The translations under genes were made by a program, and so were the position numbers. Source: Nocardioidaceae bacterium (GTDB taxonomy: Bacteria > Actinomycetota > Actinomycetes > Propionibacteriales > Nocardioidaceae). Taken from it: a stretch of DNA of 64,000 nt. The notes below the pieces were generated by a model that searched no databases, was not told where the DNA came from, and worked only from the letters and a program-made list of their open reading frames with translations. Position 1 is the first letter of the stretch. The number at the start of each line of letters is the position of its first letter. Positions 36,871-48,130 of the stretch are shown one piece after another. The stretch is taken from positions 310,001-374,000 of the forward strand of contig JAUJOE010000002.1 of the NCBI GenBank assembly GCA_030447805.1, given 5' to 3'.

Positions 36871-36938
36871 CCGCGCGCCCCTGCGCTCGACGGCTCCAGC
36901 CGACAGGCTGGGAGAAACCGCCGGCAGCAGGAGGACCG

Positions 36939-37499
36939 ATGACCGACACCGTCTTGCACATGGTTGGCCACGTCGGCACCGACATCGACCATCGCAAGGT
37001 GAGCAGCGGCATCGACCTGGCGACGTTCCGGCTCGCCACCACACCTCGGCGGTGGGACCGCAACCAGCGCCAGTACGTCGACGGCATCACCAACTGGATC
37101 TCGGTGCAGTGCTGGCGCGGGCTCGCCGTACATGTGCACGACTCGGTACGGCGAGGCGACCCGGTGGTGGTCATCGGAAAGCTGAAAACGGAGGAGTGGA
37201 CCAAGGACGGCGTGCGAAACTCCCGGTTCATCCTCGAGGCCACAGCGGTCGGCCATGACCTCAACCGCGGCGTCAGCCGGTTCCGGAAGTCACCACGCCA
37301 GGTCGAGGCGCCGGTCGACGACAGCCAGGCGGCGGTGAAGGCGCTGCAAGACATCGAGCGGGTCGAGCCCGTCCCCTACGACGACGTCGGACGAGGCCCT
37401 CTTGCCGGACGCATCCTAAGTGTCCGGACGCATCCTAGCGTGCCGACACAAGCAAGCGTGAGTTGCGTTCGAATCAACGACGGCAGTTGCAACACCTGA
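36939..37499 (+). CDS. ssb: Single-stranded DNA-binding protein (SSB-like, Rv2478c type)
   Basis: A 186-residue protein from ATG 36939 (MTDTVLHMVGHVGTDIDHR). The OB fold has FRLATTPRRWDRNQRQYVDG and NWISVQCWRGLAVHVHDSVRRGDPVVVIGKLKTEEW, typical of the second SSB paralogue of actinomycetes. The C-terminus does not end in the acidic DDDIPF-like tip of the replicative SSB, so it may lack the partner-binding tail. In M. tuberculosis the homologue lies beside ettA, as here after about 1 kb. Confidence 0.85.
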   Translation: MTDTVLHMVGHVGTDIDHRKVSSGIDLATFRLATTPRRWDRNQRQYVDGITNWISVQCWRGLAVHVHDSVRRGDPVVVIGKLKTEEWTKDGVRNSRFILEATAVGHDLNRGVSRFRKSPRQVEAPVDDSQAAVKALQDIERVEPVPYDDVGRGPLAGRILSVRTHPSVPTQASVSCVRINDGSCNT

Positions 37500-37503
37500 G
37501 GAG

Positions 37504-37678
37504 GTGAAGGCGTACCTGCGGTGATCTTCGATTCGATCGAGGGTGGGATGTTGAGGTCCTCGACCACACGATCTCGGTGCGATTCTCGGATGAGGCCGCT
37601 GAGATCGAGCGCGATCTGGAACGCCGAAAGGTGACGGCGTACATCGTCACCGCGCCCTGCAGCAGGCGGATCGCTTGA
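37504..37678 (+). CDS. Possible small hypothetical protein, frameshifted
   Basis: A GTG after GAGGAG opens VKAYLR. After a frame change at about 37520 the reading LRFDRGWDVEVLDHTISVRFSDEAAEIERDL continues to a stop at 37678. The second part looks like protein but I cannot name it. It sits between ssb and the next hypothetical gene and could be a fragment. Confidence 0.3.
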
Positions 37679-37914
37679 TCGGTTCCAGCTGTTCCGTTCC
37701 CGACCGACGGCGGCGACGTCTCCTGCGCGATGGCGCAGATCGTTCGAGACGATCTTTCGGCCAATAACGTTGGATGGAGTCCGTGCCCGAATCGCGACGG
37801 TTGTTTCAGAGGCCTGAGGCATTGTCGTACCGGGCAGCCCTGCAGCCCGTGACCGTCGGCTTTCGCGCATGAACCGGCAACGGTGAGAGCGACGGCGTTG
37901 TCGACGATCTCTCG

Positions 37915-38476
37915 GTGATCCACTACTCCGTGCAGCCCCTGCCCGATGGCATTGTGCCGCTACCCCGGCACGCCGACCTGGCGACCTACGCCAACGAGGT
38001 GGCTCAGGAAGTACATGCCTGGGCGATCGAGCACGTGCGCAAGTACCGTCCGCTACCTCCGGTCGACCGCGACCAGGTTCGCCGCGAACTACCGCCCCGG
38101 GACGACTTGTGGCGCATGCTCCGCGAAGAGTTCCGCGGGGTCCGGGACGTTCCAGGCGGTTTCGCCGGGACAAACCGCGACGGCATCGAACTCCGAGTCA
38201 TGCTGACACCGGATCAGTGGAAACTACGTCGTCAGCCGCGAGATCGGCTGCCGCAATGACTCCGGGGTGGATGCGGACTCTGCCGGCGATGGGCCAATGG
38301 TTGCCATCAGCGACCTCGACGAGGCCATGGCAACCATGGACCCCGACGAGTCCTTCCTGGTCCTCGATGGGCATGAACTTCAGGGGTCCATCCAGGCTGA
38401 GTCGGTCGTGTCCGGCTCAGCCGGCAGCGGGAACTACAGGAAATCCACCGCCGCGGCGGCGGGCGGTGGTACGTGA
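37915..38476 (+). CDS. Hypothetical protein, frameshifted
   Basis: The first frame MIHYSVQPLPDGIVPLPRHADLATYANEVAQEVHAW runs to 38220, and a second frame continues NYVVSREIGCRNDSGVDADSAG to 38476. Joined, this gives about 185 residues, acidic near the end (SDLDEAMATMDPDESFLVLDGHE). No family is recognised. It lies in the insertion between ssb and ettA. The frame change falls in TGGAAACTA, a likely run error. Confidence 0.45.
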
Positions 38477-38532
38477 AAGACCGCGAGGGCAACCGCCTCG
38501 ATCACTTCCACCCACCTGTAGGCTTCGGCGTC

Positions 38533-40213
<1,681 letters not shown>

Positions 40214-40237
40214 ACAGCCCCCGATGGCGCACGCTCG

Positions 40238-40726
40238 TCAGGCGGACTCGGCGGTGGTGATCAGCGGGTCGTCCCGACCGGTCTGCAGAGCGTTGATGAC
40301 GTTGGAGAACACTCGTCCGATGGCTTGCAGGTCCTCGTCGTTGGCGACCTCGATGAGCGCTCGACGTACGGACTCGACATGCACGGGTGCCGCCTCGACG
40401 AGCTTGGCGTAGCCTGCCTCGGTCATGAACGCGACAACACCCCGACCGTCGTCGGGGCATTGGCGCCGTTCGACATACCCCGCGGCTTCCATCCGAGCGA
40501 TCGTGTGGGTCACCCGACTGCGGGAGTAGTTGACCGAGTCCGCCAGCTCCGCCATCCGCAACGCGCGTCGGTCGGCCTCTGACAACCGCACCAGGATCTC
40601 GTATTCTGGGAGCGAGAGCCGGTGCTTCTCGCGCAGCTGTCGATCGAAATGCTCCATCAGCAGCGTCGTGCCGACGATGTAGGCCCGCCAGGCCCGCTGC
40701 TGATCCGGGGTCAGCCACTGAGTCAT
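40238..40726 (-). CDS. MarR-family transcriptional regulator
   Basis: A 162-residue protein starting MTQWLTPDQQRAWRAYI. The winged helix is LSLPEYEILVRLSEADRRALRMAELADSVNYSRSRVTHTIARMEAAGYVERR. The wing has CPDDGRGVVAFMTEAG. The start lies 30 bases from a perfect ten-base inverted repeat that is likely its operator. It converges on ettA and may regulate itself and the region toward the thiolase gene. Ligand unknown. Confidence 0.88.
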   Translation of the reverse strand: MTQWLTPDQQRAWRAYIVGTTLLMEHFDRQLREKHRLSLPEYEILVRLSEADRRALRMAELADSVNYSRSRVTHTIARMEAAGYVERRQCPDDGRGVVAFMTEAGYAKLVEAAPVHVESVRRALIEVANDEDLQAIGRVFSNVINALQTGRDDPLITTAESA

Positions 40727-40756
40727 ACCCCCAGGGTAGTGGGGAATAGTTTAACA

Positions 40757-40781
40757 TTCAACCGTATTGGCTACGGTTGAA
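40757..40781. promoter_or_regulatory. Perfect 25-bp palindrome, putative MarR operator
   Basis: TTCAACCGTA (40757-40766) and TACGGTTGAA (40772-40781) are exact inverse complements around TTGGC. It lies in the marR promoter region, 30 bases from its ATG, where MarR proteins usually bind. Confidence 0.65.
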
Positions 40782-40800
40782 CGTACGTTGACCCCAGCGA

Positions 40801-40848
40801 CTTGTCAGTCTCTACTGCCGCCATAGGTGCACTACGTTCTGACAACTC
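40801..40848. repeat. 48-bp palindromic interspersed element, copy 1
   Basis: The element runs CTTGTCAG to CTGACAACTC. Its ends match the copy at 48759-48806 in inverted order, and the core ATAGGTGCA is inverted relative to the ends when the two copies are aligned. It sits in the gap between marR and the thiolase gene. Confidence 0.7.
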
Positions 40849-40873
40849 TGTACGGCGGCTGGCGCTCGCGGCT

Positions 40874-42092
40874 CTAGCTCAGGCGCTCGAGGATCATCGC
40901 CATGCCCTGGCCGCCGCCGACGCACATCGTGATGAGGCCCGTCGACTTGTCGTGGAAGTCAAGGGAGTTCAGCATCGTCGCCTGCAGTCGCGCGCCGGTC
41001 ATGCCGAAGGGGTGACCGACGGCGATCGCGCCGCCGTTGACGTTGAGGCGGTCGATGTCGATGCCGAGGTCTTGGTACGACGGAACCACCTGCGCCGCGA
41101 ACGCCTCGTTGATCTCGACCAGGTCGATGTCGTCGATCGCCATGCCGGCTCGGGCGAGGGCCTGCTTGGAGGCCGCCACCGGGCCCAGTCCCATGATCTC
41201 CGGCGACAGGGCGCTCACGCCGGTCGACACAATGCGCGCCAACGGCGTGACACCGAGCTCAGCGGCCTTGGTGTCGCTCATGATCACCACGGCTGCGGCG
41301 CCGTCGTTGAGGGCAGCAGTTGCCGGCGGTCACCACGCCGTCGGGGCGGAAGACCGGCTTCAGCTGCGAGACCGCCTCGTAGGTGACACCGGCTCGCGGA
41401 CCGTCGTCGGCGGTGACCGTCGTACCGTCGGGAAGGGTGACGGGGTCGATCTCGCGCTGCCAGAACCCGTCGGCCAGGGCCTTCTCGGCGAGGTTCTGGC
41501 TGCGGACGCCGAACTCGTCGAGCTCCTGCCGGCTCAGACCCCGGGACGCCGCGACGTTCTCGGCGGTCTGTCCCATGGGGATGTAGATGTCAGGCAGCAG
41601 GCCGTCCTCACGAGGGTTGTGCCACGGTTCGGTGCCGCCGAGCGCTGAGTCCTCGGTGCGCTGGCGGGCCGCAGCGAAGCGCGGGTTCCTGGTGTCGGGG
41701 TGGCTGTCGGAGTTGCCGTGCACGAACCGGGACACCATCTCGACACCCGCGGAGACGAAGACGTCGCCCTCACCGGCCTTGATGGCATGGAAGGCCATCC
41801 GGGAGGTCTGCACGCTCGACGAGCAGTACCGGGTCACCGTCGTGCCGGGCAGGTGGTCGTAGCCCAGCGACACCGCAACCACCCGCGCCATGTTGAAGCC
41901 CTGCTCACCACCGGGCATGCCGCACCCGAGCATGAGGTCGTCGATGTCGCCCGCGTCGAGCTCGGGGACCTTCGCCAAGACCGTCGCCACCATCGAGGCG
42001 GCGAGATCGTCGGGACGCAGCTCCTTCAGCGATCCCTTCCGTGCCCGACCGATGGGGGAGCGGGCGGTGGCGACGATGACAGCTTCGGGCAC
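40874..42092 (-). CDS. Acetyl-CoA acetyltransferase (thiolase), one frame change
   Basis: About 405 residues from GTG 42092 after GGAGGACC. The start is VPEAVIVATARSPIGRA. The nucleophilic Cys is in TRYCSSSVQTS, the catalytic His in GHPFGMTG and the second Cys in CVGGGQGMAMI. The frame changes near 41315 between TAGNCC and ALNDGAAA-like sequence. The enzyme condenses or cleaves acyl-CoA in fatty-acid or polyhydroxyalkanoate metabolism. It is divergent from the thioesterase gene, and the two may share a CoA-ester pathway. Confidence 0.9.
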
Positions 42093-42142
42093 AGGTCCTC
42101 CGAGAGTGCGACGGCATGAAAAGCCTACTGTCACAATGTCGT

Positions 42143-42538
42143 GTGACCCGGCACGTGTTCCCGCTCAAGCCGCGCTGGTCGGACCTGGACGCCTATGGTC
42201 ACGTGAACAACGTCACCTGGTTTGAGTACCTGCAAGAGGCGCGGGTCGACATGCTGTTCGTGCACGCGCCGCAGCGGGGAGCGGAGGCACTGGCCGAGGG
42301 CGTCGTGGTTGTGCGGGCCGAGATCGACTACCGGCGACCGATGGGTTTCCGCCCAGAGCCGTACCGGATCGAGATGTGGGTGGCGCGGATCGGCGGTGCT
42401 TCCTTCTCGATCGGCTACGAGATCGCTGACGACGACGGAGCCGGTGACCGGGTGATCTACGGCCAGGCCTCCACGGTGCTGACGGCGGTCGACGTCGCCA
42501 CCGGCCGGCCCGAGACGGCTCAACCAAGGGGAGCGTGA
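42143..42538 (+). CDS. Acyl-CoA thioesterase (4HBT family, Rv2475c-like)
   Basis: About 131 residues from GTG 42143 (VTRHVFPLKPRWSDLDAYGHVNN). The D-x-x-G-H-V-N-N motif is the hallmark of hotdog-fold 4-hydroxybenzoyl-CoA-type thioesterases. YGQASTVLTAVD closes the fold. Translation from ATG 42116 is possible but the upstream segment is not conserved-looking. It lies in the conserved block between ettA and glbO and is divergent from the thiolase. Confidence 0.88.
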   Translation: MTRHVFPLKPRWSDLDAYGHVNNVTWFEYLQEARVDMLFVHAPQRGAEALAEGVVVVRAEIDYRRPMGFRPEPYRIEMWVARIGGASFSIGYEIADDDGAGDRVIYGQASTVLTAVDVATGRPETAQPRGA

Positions 42539-42552
42539 CGTGCTCCGCTGCT

Positions 42553-43023
42553 TCACTGAGTGACGCTGGGAGTGCCCGTGGTGTCGATGGGCAAGCCGGG
42601 TTTCTGTGGCTCATCGTCGGGGGTGTTGACGAGGAAGTGCGCCGCCCGAACGACGTACTCCCAAAGGGTTGCGACGTGCTCAGCTGACATGCCGGACTCC
42701 TCGAGAGCTGACCGCATGTGGGTCAACCAGCGGTCACGTGCGGCGGGCGTCACCGGGAACGGGGCGTGTCGCATGCCGAGCCGGGGGTGCCCGCGCTGCT
42801 CGGAGTACGTCGTCGGGCCGCCCCAGTACTGCTCCAGGAACATCGTCAGCCGCGCCGCAGGGTCGCTGAGGTCCTCGTCGGGGTACATCGGGCGCAGCAG
42901 CGGGTCCTCGGCGACTTCGGCGTAGAACCTCGCGACGATCCGGACGAACGTCTCATGGCCACCGACGGCGTCGTAGAACGATTGCTGGTCAGGTGTGCGC
43001 ACCGCTCCATTGTTCCAGGTCAT
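42553..43023 (-). CDS. glbO: Group II truncated haemoglobin (trHbO)
   Basis: A 156-residue protein from ATG 43023 (MTWNNGAVRTPDQQSFYDAVGG). The globin motifs are FYAEVAEDPLLRPMYPDEDL (helix B region), QYWGGPTTYSEQRGHPRLGMRHAPFPVT (E-F) and RWLTHMRSALEESG (proximal region). This matches trHbO proteins of actinomycetes, which bind O2 and act in redox protection. A longer ORF start at 43077 is unlikely. It converges on the thioesterase gene. Confidence 0.9.
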   Translation of the reverse strand: MTWNNGAVRTPDQQSFYDAVGGHETFVRIVARFYAEVAEDPLLRPMYPDEDLSDPAARLTMFLEQYWGGPTTYSEQRGHPRLGMRHAPFPVTPAARDRWLTHMRSALEESGMSAEHVATLWEYVVRAAHFLVNTPDDEPQKPGLPIDTTGTPSVTQ

Positions 43024-43103
43024 TGACCGCCCACCCGCCGAGGCGCCCTGGCGTGGAAGGCAGGATGGGGATGTCACAGTCGACGTAACGAGAGGACGCC
43101 ATC

Positions 43104-43532
43104 ATGGCCACTACCCGCACCGCCAACGCGCACTGGGAGGGGTCCCTTCTCCAGGGCGCCGGCGAGGTCTCCCTGGACTCCTCCGGTCTGGGCACCCACG
43201 ACGTGTCGTGGCCCTCGCGAGCAGAGAGCCCGAATGGCAAGACCAGCCCCGAGGAGCTCATCGCGGCGGCTCATGCCTCGTGCTTCAGCATGGCCTTGTC
43301 GCACGGGCTCTCCGGTTCGGGGCACGAGCCCCAGGCGATCGACACCCGAGCCGACGTCACCTTCCAGCCAGGTGAGGGCATCACCGGCATCACGCTGACG
43401 GTGCGGGCGCAGGTCGACGGAATGAGCAGCGACGAGTTCGTCGAGGCGGCCGAAGCCGCCAAGGCTGGCTGCCCCGTCTCCCAAGCCCTAGCCGGTACGC
43501 CGATCACCCTCGACGCGGCCCTGGGCAGCTGA
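43104..43532 (+). CDS. OsmC-family peroxiredoxin
   Basis: A 142-residue protein. ANAHWEGSLLQGAGEVSLDS is the N-terminal signature of OsmC. TSPEELIAAAHASCFSMALSHGL carries the peroxidatic Cys, and AAKAGCPVSQALAGTPITLDA the resolving Cys. It reduces organic hydroperoxides. It is divergent from glbO with about 80 bases between, a setting that fits redox protection by both. Confidence 0.92.
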   Translation: MATTRTANAHWEGSLLQGAGEVSLDSSGLGTHDVSWPSRAESPNGKTSPEELIAAAHASCFSMALSHGLSGSGHEPQAIDTRADVTFQPGEGITGITLTVRAQVDGMSSDEFVEAAEAAKAGCPVSQALAGTPITLDAALGS

Positions 43533-43556
43533 TCGGCGGAGGCGAGTCGCGTTGCG

Positions 43557-44525
43557 CTAGGCGGGGGCGTCGCGATGCCAGACCATGCGCTGCGGCAGCG
43601 GGATCTCGATGCCCTCTTCGTCGAAGCGGTGCTTGATGCGCTCGCGCATCTCGCGGGCGACGCTCCACTGCTGCAGCGGCGCCGTCTTGAGCACCACGCG
43701 CACGACGACGCCATCGGGGTCCCACCGCTCGACGCCCCACACCTCGGGCTCCTCGAGGATGTCGGCCCGGTACTCGGGGTCCTCCCAAAGATCGTTGGCC
43801 ACCTCCCCGAGCAACCCCCTCACCTTGGTGAGGTCTTCGGAGAAGGCGACAGGGATGTCGAGCACCGTGCGGGCCCAGTTCTGGCTCATGTTCCCCACGG
43901 CCAGGATCTCGCCGTTGCGCACGTACCACACCGTCCCGTTGACGTCGCGCAGCCGCGTCACCCGCAGGCCGACAGCCTCGACCGTCCCCGTCGCTTCGCC
44001 GAGATTGACAGCGTCCCCCACGCCGTACTGGTCCTCCATGATCATGAAGATGCCGCTCAGGAAGTCCTTGACCAGCGTCTGCGCTCCGAAGCCGAGCGCG
44101 ATGCCGAGGATGCCAGCACTCGCGATCAGCGGAGCGATGTCGACGCCGACTTCTGACATCACCATGAGGAGCACAACTGCGGCGATGACGGCCGTGGCGA
44201 TGCTCTTCAGCAGGCCGCCCATGGTGGCGGCACGCTGCTGGCGCCGCTCCGCTGCGGCGGGGTTGTCGTCGAGCAGGATCTCCGAGACCTTCCCCCGCGC
44301 GAGAACCGTCGGTACGGCGCCCTCCGCGGCCCGACTGGCCACCCTGTCGATGGCGCGGTGGAGCAACCACCGGACCACAAGTCCGAGAATGACCAGGCCG
44401 ACGATCACGAGCGGCTTGGCGATCAGCCAGTTCGACGCCTTCGCCAGCCATTCATTGCCGGTGACGTCGTGCACCAGCCGACACAGGTCGTCGCCTTCGC
44501 TGCAGACCGGAACCGCCACATCCAT
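43557..44525 (-). CDS. MscS-type mechanosensitive ion channel
   Basis: A 322-residue protein. Three or more N-terminal helices include LVIVGLVILGLVVRWLL and IATAVIAAVVLLMVMSEVGVD. The pore-lining helix region is PLIASAGILGIALGFGAQTLVKDFLSGIFMIMEDQYGVGDAV, the standard MscS core. The cytoplasmic beta domain follows with VRVVLKTAPLQQWSVAREMRERIKHRFDEEGIEIPLPQ. It opens on membrane tension to release solutes. The frame is intact. Confidence 0.92.
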   Translation of the reverse strand: MDVAVPVCSEGDDLCRLVHDVTGNEWLAKASNWLIAKPLVIVGLVILGLVVRWLLHRAIDRVASRAAEGAVPTVLARGKVSEILLDDNPAAAERRQQRAATMGGLLKSIATAVIAAVVLLMVMSEVGVDIAPLIASAGILGIALGFGAQTLVKDFLSGIFMIMEDQYGVGDAVNLGEATGTVEAVGLRVTRLRDVNGTVWYVRNGEILAVGNMSQNWARTVLDIPVAFSEDLTKVRGLLGEVANDLWEDPEYRADILEEPEVWGVERWDPDGVVVRVVLKTAPLQQWSVAREMRERIKHRFDEEGIEIPLPQRMVWHRDAPA

Positions 44526-44661
44526 CCTTTGTCAGTCAAGCGCCAGGTACGCCGCCAGCGGACGGCGCCCGCTCATGCCGTGGGCACTCGGGCCGTACCG
44601 TGAGGCCGCCAGGCGTGCACCCGAAACGGTACACAAGGCCGGGTAGCAGTACCGTGGGAAT

Positions 44662-45027
44662 GTGACCTTCACGGACGCCCCGGCAAGTTGGCCCGACCCC
44701 CCCGCGACGTCGATGCTCGAGACGCTGCTGGTGTTTGTGGGCATCCCGTTACTCGTTGTGGTGGTCATCTCCTTGCTGGTGATGGCGCCGTCACTCGCGA
44801 AGGGCCCGCGTTTCAGCCCGGGGCAACCATGGGACGCCCAGCCTGAGTGGTTCGGCGCGCCAGAGCCCGGAGCGGTCGAGACGACCCCGCAACGGCCGCA
44901 GCTCACCGGAGCAACTCATGCCACCGGTGCCACCCGCTCCGCAGCCGGCTCGCAGGCTGGCCCGGCAAGCGGGAGCGGAGCGGTTGACGGGGACACGCAG
45001 ACCGGCGGTGCCAGTGTCCGTTGGTGA
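44662..45027 (+). CDS. Small single-TM protein upstream of DUF5130 gene
   Basis: A 121-residue protein. The helix LETLLVFVGIPLLVVVVISLLVMAPSLAKG is followed by a Pro-rich, low-complexity tail that ends in TGGASVRW. This ending and layout recur in actinobacterial genes beside DUF5130. It overlaps the DUF5130 gene by 14 bases. The function is unknown. Confidence 0.65.
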   Translation: MTFTDAPASWPDPPATSMLETLLVFVGIPLLVVVVISLLVMAPSLAKGPRFSPGQPWDAQPEWFGAPEPGAVETTPQRPQLTGATHATGATRSAAGSQAGPASGSGAVDGDTQTGGASVRW

Positions 45028-45403
45028 GGCGTTCACCCCGTTGCAGCGCGACGAAATCGCCAAGGCCATCCGAGACGCCGAAAAGCTGTCGGGCCGGACG
45101 TTCTCGGTGCACGTCGGGCCATCCGACGGCGATCCGCGTCAGCGCGCCGAGCGGTTGCACGCAGCCCTAGCGGACCCCGCCAACAGCATTTTGATCCACG
45201 TCGACCCGCAGGTCCGCAGCCTCGACATCGTCACCGGAGCAGCGGTGCGCACACAGCTGGGCAACCGGCAGGCGGCACTGGCGGCCATCACCATGCAGTC
45301 GGCGTTCACCGCCGGCGACCTGGCCAGAGGTCTGCTCGCCGGGCTGCAGCTGCTCGCCGAGCTGGCTCGCCCCCCGGCGACCCTGCACACCGACACGCCC
45401 TAA
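45014..45403 (+). CDS. DUF5130 (TPM-like) protein
   Basis: About 129 residues from GTG 45014 (VSVGEAFTPLQRDEIAKAI). FTPLQRDEIAKAIRDAEKLSGRTFSVHVG is the DUF5130/TPM-like domain start, and AITMQSAFTAGDLARGLLAGLQLLAE its end. The role is unknown. Gene position next to pepN is conserved in actinomycetes. It overlaps the small TM gene and converges on pepN. Confidence 0.78.
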   Translation: MSVGEAFTPLQRDEIAKAIRDAEKLSGRTFSVHVGPSDGDPRQRAERLHAALADPANSILIHVDPQVRSLDIVTGAAVRTQLGNRQAALAAITMQSAFTAGDLARGLLAGLQLLAELARPPATLHTDTP

Positions 45404-45418
45404 CCGACATCCCAGCTG

Positions 45419-45466
45419 AAAGATCCGACGTACAACACGTTCTGGCGAGCTAGCCGTCGGATCTTT
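45419..45466. terminator. Twelve-base inverted repeat between convergent genes
   Basis: AAAGATCCGACG (45419-45430) and CGTCGGATCTTT (45455-45466) are exact inverse complements around 24 bases. It lies between the DUF5130 stop and the pepN stop and could end both transcripts. Confidence 0.6.
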
Positions 45467-45497
45467 GCCGCAGCCGCCAGGGAGCGCGCCCGGGGAG

Positions 45498-48039
45498 TCA
45501 GCCCTCGGCGTCGCGGCGCTGAGCAGCGAGCGCCCGGGCCACGTCGGCCCGGCCCTCGGAGACGAGCCGCCGGGCGGCCGCGTTGGCCGACGTCGACGAC
45601 AGCCAAGCGTCGACAGTGTCGAGGGTCTCCTGCGTGGCCAACAGCCGCGGGAACATGTACTCCAGCACCGTCGACGCGTGATGGACGCCCCGCTCCTCCC
45701 AGATGCGCTCCGCTGCGGCGAGATAGCGGCCGAGATACGGCTTGAGCACATCGTCCTGTCGCGGCTGGTTGAAGCTCAACGCGATGCTGCGCATCGTCTC
45801 GTTGGGTACGTCGTCGCGTTCCACCGCGTCCGTCCACGCCCTCGCCTTCGCCTCCGCCGTGGACATCGCCGCCCGTGCTGCCGCCGCCGACTCCTGGCCC
45901 GAAATGGTCTTGTCGCGCTCTAGTTCGGCATCGACCGCCGAGTCGTCGGCCCGGCCCTCCCGGGTCAGCCCACTCAGCAGCTCCCAGCGCAGGTCGGTGT
46001 CGACGGTGAGCCCGGCCAGCTGAGCCGAGCCGTCGAGCAGCCCGGCGAGCAGGTCGAGCGCTTCGGCGGAGCACGCCGTACCGGCAAGGCCGCGCAGGAA
46101 CGCGAGCTGTTGGTCACTGCCTGCCGGGGCGTTGCGGACCAAGTCGAGCAGGCCCGCCTCCCAGCGCTGCTGGGCAGCCTCCCGGTTGTTCGGCGCGGTG
46201 TAGAGCGTGACCGCCTGACTGGTGCGAAAGACCAGCGAACGCACCGCCGTCAGGTCGGTCTCGGTACCGATGCCGCGCAGCACGAGCTCGAGCCAGTCGG
46301 TGGCGCGCATTTCCGCGTCGCGGGTCATGTCCCACGCCGCACCCCACGACAGCGCCCGGGCGAGCGAGTCGGTGAACCTGTCGATGTTGGCGACCACGGT
46401 GGCAAGCGAGCGCTCGTCGAGCCGCACCTTCGCGTACGTGAGGTCGCCGTCGTTGAGCAGCACCAGGTCTGGTTGCGGCTGCCCGATGAGCTCCGCTACC
46501 TCGGTGGAGTCACCGGCTACGTCGGTTTCCACGCTCGACCGTCGGACGAGCCCCTCGTCGGTGAGGTCGTACAGGCCGATCGCCAGCCGGTGGCGCCGTA
46601 GCGTCGGGAAGTCCGGAGCGGCGGTCTGCTCGAGGCAGAACGAGGTGAAGTTCCCGGCGTCGTCGACCGTGAAGTGGGGTCGGATCGTGTTGACTCCCGA
46701 CGTCTGCAGCCACTCCTTGGCCCACGACCCCAACTCCCGCCCGGACGTCTCTTCGAGCGCCTTGAGCAGGTCGGTCAGCTCGGTGTTGCCGTAGGCATGG
46801 CGGTCAAAGTAGGAGCGCAGCCCGGCGAAGAACTCCTCCTCGCCGACCCACGCCACCAGCTGCCGCAGAGCCGACGCCCCCTTCGCGTAGGTGATCCCGT
46901 CGAAGTTGACCTCGACAGCCTCCAGGTCGTGGTTGTCAGCGGCGATCGGGTGCGTCGAGGGCAGCTGGTCCTGCCGGTAGGCCCACGTCTTGCGCGCGTT
47001 GCAGAAGGCCGTCCACGCCTCGTCGTACTGGGTGCTGACCGTCGAGGCGTGATGCGCCGCCCACTCCGCGAACGACTCGTTGAGCCACAGGTCGTCCCAC
47101 CACTTCATCGTCACCAGGTCGCCGAACCACATGTGCGCCATCTCGTGCAGGATCGTGTTGGCCCTGCTCTCGTACGCCGCGCGGGTCTGCCGGCTGCGGT
47201 AGATGTACTCGTCGCGGAACGTCACACATCCCGCGTTCTCCATCGCGCCCATGTTGTACTCCGGCACGAACAGCTGGTCGTACTTGCCGAACGGGTAGGC
47301 CATGTCGAACGCGTTCTCGAAGAGCTCGAACCCCTGCTTGGTCACCTCGAAGATGTCGTCGGCGTCAAGGTGTTGCAGCAGCGACTCGCGCACGAAGATG
47401 CCGAGCGGGATCTCCCCGCGTGCCGGCGTACACGTCGCGGACGACGGCGTACTCCCCGGCTACCAGCGCGGTGATGTAGGTCGAGATCGGTTTCGTTGGC
47501 TCGAAGTGCCACACCGACACACCGTCGCCGACGGGTTCCGGTGCGGGGGTGGGGGAGTTGGAGATCACCTGCCAGTGCGACGGCGCGGTGACGTGAAAGC
47601 TGAACTCCCCCTTGAGGTCGGGCTGCTCGAACGTGGTGAACACCCGCCTGGCGTCGGGCACCTCGAACTGGGTGTAGAGGTACACCTTGCCGTCCGCCGG
47701 GTCGACGAAGCGGTGCAGGCCCTCGCCGTTGCGGCTGTATGCGCAGTCGGCAACCACCCGCAGCTCGTTGTCGGCCTGGAGGTCGCTGAGCGCGATGCGG
47801 CTGTCGGCGTACGCCGAGGCGTCGACCGGCTGACCGTTCAGCACGATCTCGGAGACAGTCGCGCCGACCAGATCAGCGAAGCTCTCGGCACCGGGCTGAC
47901 GGCAGCCGAACCGGATGACGGTCGTTGAGGCGAATGTGGTCTCGGACGTCGTCAGGTCGAGTGAGACGTCGTAGCTCGTGACGTCGAGGAGGCGAGCGCG
48001 TTCGGCCGCTTCGTCGCGGGTGAGGTTGATGCCAGGCAT
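45498..48039 (-). CDS. pepN: Aminopeptidase N (M1 zinc peptidase), one frame change
   Basis: About 845 residues. MPGINLTRDEAAERARLLDVTSYDVSLDL starts the protein. The substrate motif is YNMGAMENAG and the zinc site is HEMAHMWFGD...NESFAEW. The C-terminal ERAP1-like helical domain is intact. The frame changes near 47400, where RDVYAGTRG should run into IPLGIFVRES. It removes N-terminal residues from peptides in the cytoplasm. It is divergent from the Rv2466c-like gene, as in mycobacteria. Confidence 0.95.
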
Positions 48040-48130
48040 TGCGCCATCCTCCCACGGGGTCCGGGAATGCCGTACCGGAGTTGCCGGTTGGTCCCGGATG
48101 TCACCTTGCCCCCAGCTCAAAGGAGAGCTC

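Noticed and set aside
43585-44646. 353-aa plus-strand ORF opposite the MscS gene
   Set aside because: Ser/Thr/Arg-rich shadow; MscS on the minus strand is convincing.
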